DNA from: Muricea muricata
Taxonomy: Eukaryota; Cnidaria; Anthozoa; Malacalcyonacea; Plexauridae
Direction: 5' to 3'
NCBI GenBank assembly: GCA_963855995.1
Contig: OY979716.1
Span: 28,470,421 to 28,534,420 of the forward strand
DNA length: 64,000 bases
Every line of letters begins with the position of its first letter. The first letter of the stretch is position 1. Below the pieces are notes generated by a model. The model made no database searches and was not told the origin of the DNA. It saw only the letters and a list, made by a program, of their open reading frames with translations. Shown here piece by piece: positions 62,335 through 64,000 of this stretch. Position numbers and translations under genes: made by a program.

Positions 62335-62440
62335 AATATTAATTATTCTGTATGGCACTATAGCGAGATCGGAATATATAATGTGACGTTTGAACGATGG
62401 AATTTTAAAAATCTCGCAATAGTGCCTACACAATACTACT
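62335..62440 (-). repeat. Polinton B right TIR
   Basis: 106 bp inverted copy of the left TIR with three mismatches, one inside the internal hairpin stem (CGCAATAG against CGCTATAG). Confidence 0.95.
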
Positions 62441-62459
62441 AACGAAATGGGTATTTTTT

Positions 62460-62776
62460 GGAACCGTACATTTACTTTCGATTTTTTCTGTCTCCTTCTT
62501 CAAGCGTTAGTTTACTAACGAGCGCGTGCACGTCTACCAACCCATTACACATTCACGTTCGTTACACCACCGTAAGCACAATTCACGTTCGTTACGCCAC
62601 CGTAGGTATTTTGGAGCACGTCTCCCATGTGATTACGGACGGTCCCGCCCTCACATATTTTAACGCCTTCTAAAAACTTTACAAGTTTGCGTTGAATGTA
62701 GCCGGACGTGCTCGTGTTCACCGACGTGTCGCACACGCCTTCGCGACTCCAAAAAAAAATAAAACACATTAAAAGA
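62460..62776 (-). CDS. Polinton A small protein fragment
   Basis: The open minus frame contains 'SREGVCDTSVNTSTSGYIQRKLVKFLEGVKICEGG' (split only for description) and a repeated YGGVTNVN. The 5' side near 62760 runs into poly-A without a clear start. No family recognised. It resumes Polinton A-style sequence after the Polinton B insertion. Confidence 0.35.
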
Positions 62777-62830
62777 ACAGGAGGAAAGAAAGAAGAAGAT
62801 GAGTAAAAAACTTTTTCGTAAACAAAAATT

Positions 62831-63153
62831 TTACGAAACATTACTTAACCTTACCTTCACATTATCATACATAACTTCATCCTTGTGTTCCTCCGTATCT
62901 AAATGAAACTTAAAATCCTCGTATGATGAAAACGCTTCGTCACAAACCCCACAGTAAAACGATCTATTTTGCATAAAACGTCCCGTTCTTGTTCTACCGC
63001 AGCTAATGTTTTTACAAGCCGCCAGTATTTACGAGATAACGTTGCCGCTGCAGTTGTTATATTTTCGTACACTTCGGTTAATTCTTTGGCAACATCAAGG
63101 TCGGTAACATCACTAATTTTTGATGACAACACCTCTAAAAGTCTTAACATCAT
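62831..63153 (-). pseudogene. Polinton A coiled-coil/C2H2 protein, probable frameshift
   Basis: The first frame (63153 to about 62970) is helical ('VAKELTEVYENITTAAATLSRKY'). A +1 frame from 62974 carries a C2H2 finger ('FYCGVCDEAFSSYEDFKFHLDTEEH') to a stop at 62831. The two overlap in a way that suggests a one-base frameshift near 62970. The finger resembles that in the GIY-YIG protein. Confidence 0.5.
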
Positions 63154-63537
63154 TTTTTAACTACGCACACAAGTAACGACAGGTGCACGTACCCCAAGTA
63201 CACCGAAGACAATGTGATTTGAGCATTCACTTTGACGTGATTTTCGTCTAACATGTCATTATCAAATTGGTCTTCGCGAAGTTTTAAGTAAAAATTATTA
63301 AACCCCTCATTCTTTTTTAGTCGTCGTAACAAAGATTCCGATAATTTTTTATCTAGCAACGTCCCTACTTTTCCCTCTACAGCGCGTAACTTGTCGTACA
63401 TGGCGTCAGTAACAGTTATACCAATACTGTACGTTTTGTACTCTTTGCTATACGTCACGCCAAAATGAGAGTAGCAATCTTTCAGTAAAAACGTGATTGT
63501 CCCTTTTGGTCCGTACGTCAGGTTTATGTATTTCCCT
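63150..63537 (-). pseudogene. Unrecognised Polinton A protein, 5' end broken
   Basis: The frame is open from 63537 ('YINLTYGPKGTITFLLKDCY') through 'LLDKKLSESLLRRLKKNEGF' to a stop at 63150, which overlaps the next start. No in-frame ATG precedes the conserved-looking N-terminus; a stop lies at 63538. No family recognised. Confidence 0.4.
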
Positions 63538-63652
63538 CATACTTTTTCGACTGTTTCTTGGTCGACACTTGGATGAGATCAGGATTAAAAGGCCTTTTTT
63601 CTCTATTTATACTATTTGGACAAAAAATTTTTTCAAGGCCTCGATTTTTTTT

Positions 63653-63859
63653 TCAATGCCTAAATTTACATTTAGACCCGTACTTACAATCTGCCCCATA
63701 CCTGCACCTTTTTACAGGCGTTACAACCCATGTGTTAACAACCTTCTTCTTCTTCACTTTTAAAAGTTTTTGAGGTTTTTCTTTTAAAATGTCACAAAAA
63801 CCTTTTTGGCGTTGTTTTTGCACAAAATCCCGAATTTCTTTTTCACTACAATATCCCAT
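63653..63859 (-). CDS. CCCH-type zinc-finger protein (68 aa)
   Basis: ATG at 63859; basic body, ending CRYGADCKYGSKCKFRH, a C-x5-C-x5-C-x3-H arrangement like CCCH RNA-binding fingers. Divergent from the plus-strand ORF at 63871, with starts 11 bp apart. Confidence 0.5.
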   Translation of the reverse strand: MGYCSEKEIRDFVQKQRQKGFCDILKEKPQKLLKVKKKKVVNTWVVTPVKRCRYGADCKYGSKCKFRH

Positions 63860-63870
63860 ACTTTATAAAT

Positions 63871-64000
63871 ATGGAATGCGTTTGTAGTGTTTTAAAAGAA
63901 CACCAACTTGGTGACATTGCGAATGTAATTAAAGACATGTCGGAACATGTATCTTTTAAAAAGCCACCTGGTATTGACGAAGACAAATTATACGACCCCG
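63871..64000 (+). CDS. Start of an unrecognised ORF running off the window
   Basis: ATG at 63871 opens a frame (MECVCSVLKEHQLGDIANVI...) still open at 64000. Too short to identify. Confidence 0.4.
   Translation, partial: MECVCSVLKEHQLGDIANVIKDMSEHVSFKKPPGIDEDKLYDP

Larger units (their letters stand above)
42896..62440. mobile_element. Polinton B, complete, 19545 bp
   Basis: The ends are AGTAGTATTGTG ... CACAATACTACT, with 106-bp TIRs differing at three positions and perfect 6-bp target duplication AACGAA (42890-42895, 62441-62446). A 6-bp duplication and AG...CT ends are Polinton hallmarks. It carries PolB, integrase, ATPase, protease, major and minor capsid genes, all open, plus accessory genes. 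It is inserted in Polinton A. The low TIR divergence and open genes indicate a recent, possibly still mobile or virion-forming, copy. Confidence 0.95.
9060..64000. mobile_element. Polinton A (decayed), interrupted by EnSpm and Polinton B
   Basis: Polinton hallmark genes lie in order: PolB, small membrane protein, GIY-YIG nuclease, integrase, structural proteins, major capsid protein, packaging ATPase, fibre. The left end must lie between the minisatellite (8975) and the start of the PolB region (about 9281); I could not find the TIR because the right end is outside the window. Excluded from it are 13852-33775 (EnSpm) and 42896-62440 (Polinton B). Many genes are broken. Its codon use (TACG/ACG-rich) differs from the AT-rich Polinton B, and the sequence right of 62447 matches the A style. 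Confidence 0.75.

Overview
This is nuclear DNA of an animal. It contains spliceosomal introns, a HECT/CUE-type ubiquitin-ligase gene and animal-type mobile elements. The mix (Polinton/Maverick, ISL2EU with THAP and YqaJ domains, EnSpm/CACTA, a K02A2.6/Mag-like LTR element) fits an early-branching aquatic invertebrate, most likely a cnidarian. I cannot prove the species.

Layout. Positions 1-8.4 kb hold part of a minus-strand host gene: an N-terminal exon, three tandemly duplicated micro-exons, a CUE-like exon and a HECT exon. A 4.46-kb LTR retrotransposon sits inside the third micro-exon. Positions 8.5-9.06 kb are foldback and tandem repeats. From about 9.06 kb to the end of the window runs a decayed Polinton (Polinton A), interrupted twice. 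First, a 19.9-kb EnSpm/CACTA element (13852-33775) splits its GIY-YIG nuclease gene. That element is itself interrupted by a 6.1-kb ISL2EU element (17557-23672) and by several MITEs. Second, an intact-looking 19.5-kb Polinton (Polinton B, 42896-62440), with 106-bp TIRs and a perfect 6-bp AACGAA target duplication, lies 10 bp upstream of a Polinton A gene.

Polinton B carries a complete virus-like set. Morphogenesis genes are a double-jelly-roll major capsid protein, a penton-like protein, an adenain-type protease, a packaging ATPase and basic core-like proteins. It also has a chromodomain integrase and a protein-primed-type PolB with three spliceosomal introns. Accessory cargo is unusual: a collagen-like fibre, a predicted myristoylated protein, a tRNA-Asp just inside the left TIR, and a secreted cystine-knot protein of bursicon/DAN type. 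Several of its promoters contain arrays of a GGAAAGTGCA-like motif, and one contains a perfect GGGACTTTCC.

Polinton A belongs to a different lineage, with a different major capsid protein. It shares with B the fibre-plus-myristoylated-protein gene pair. Most of its genes carry frameshifts or stops, often in A-runs, but its packaging ATPase and fibre ORFs are open. One of its small membrane proteins has overlapping PTAP and PPxY motifs.

The ISL2EU element has two fully open, spliced genes: a THAP-DDE transposase (538 aa) and a SAP-SWIM-YqaJ protein fused by splicing to a Ulp1-type protease (900 aa). The EnSpm element has a C2H2-type transposase gene (damaged), a SAM-domain SAMD3-like gene (532 aa) and a small basic protein gene.
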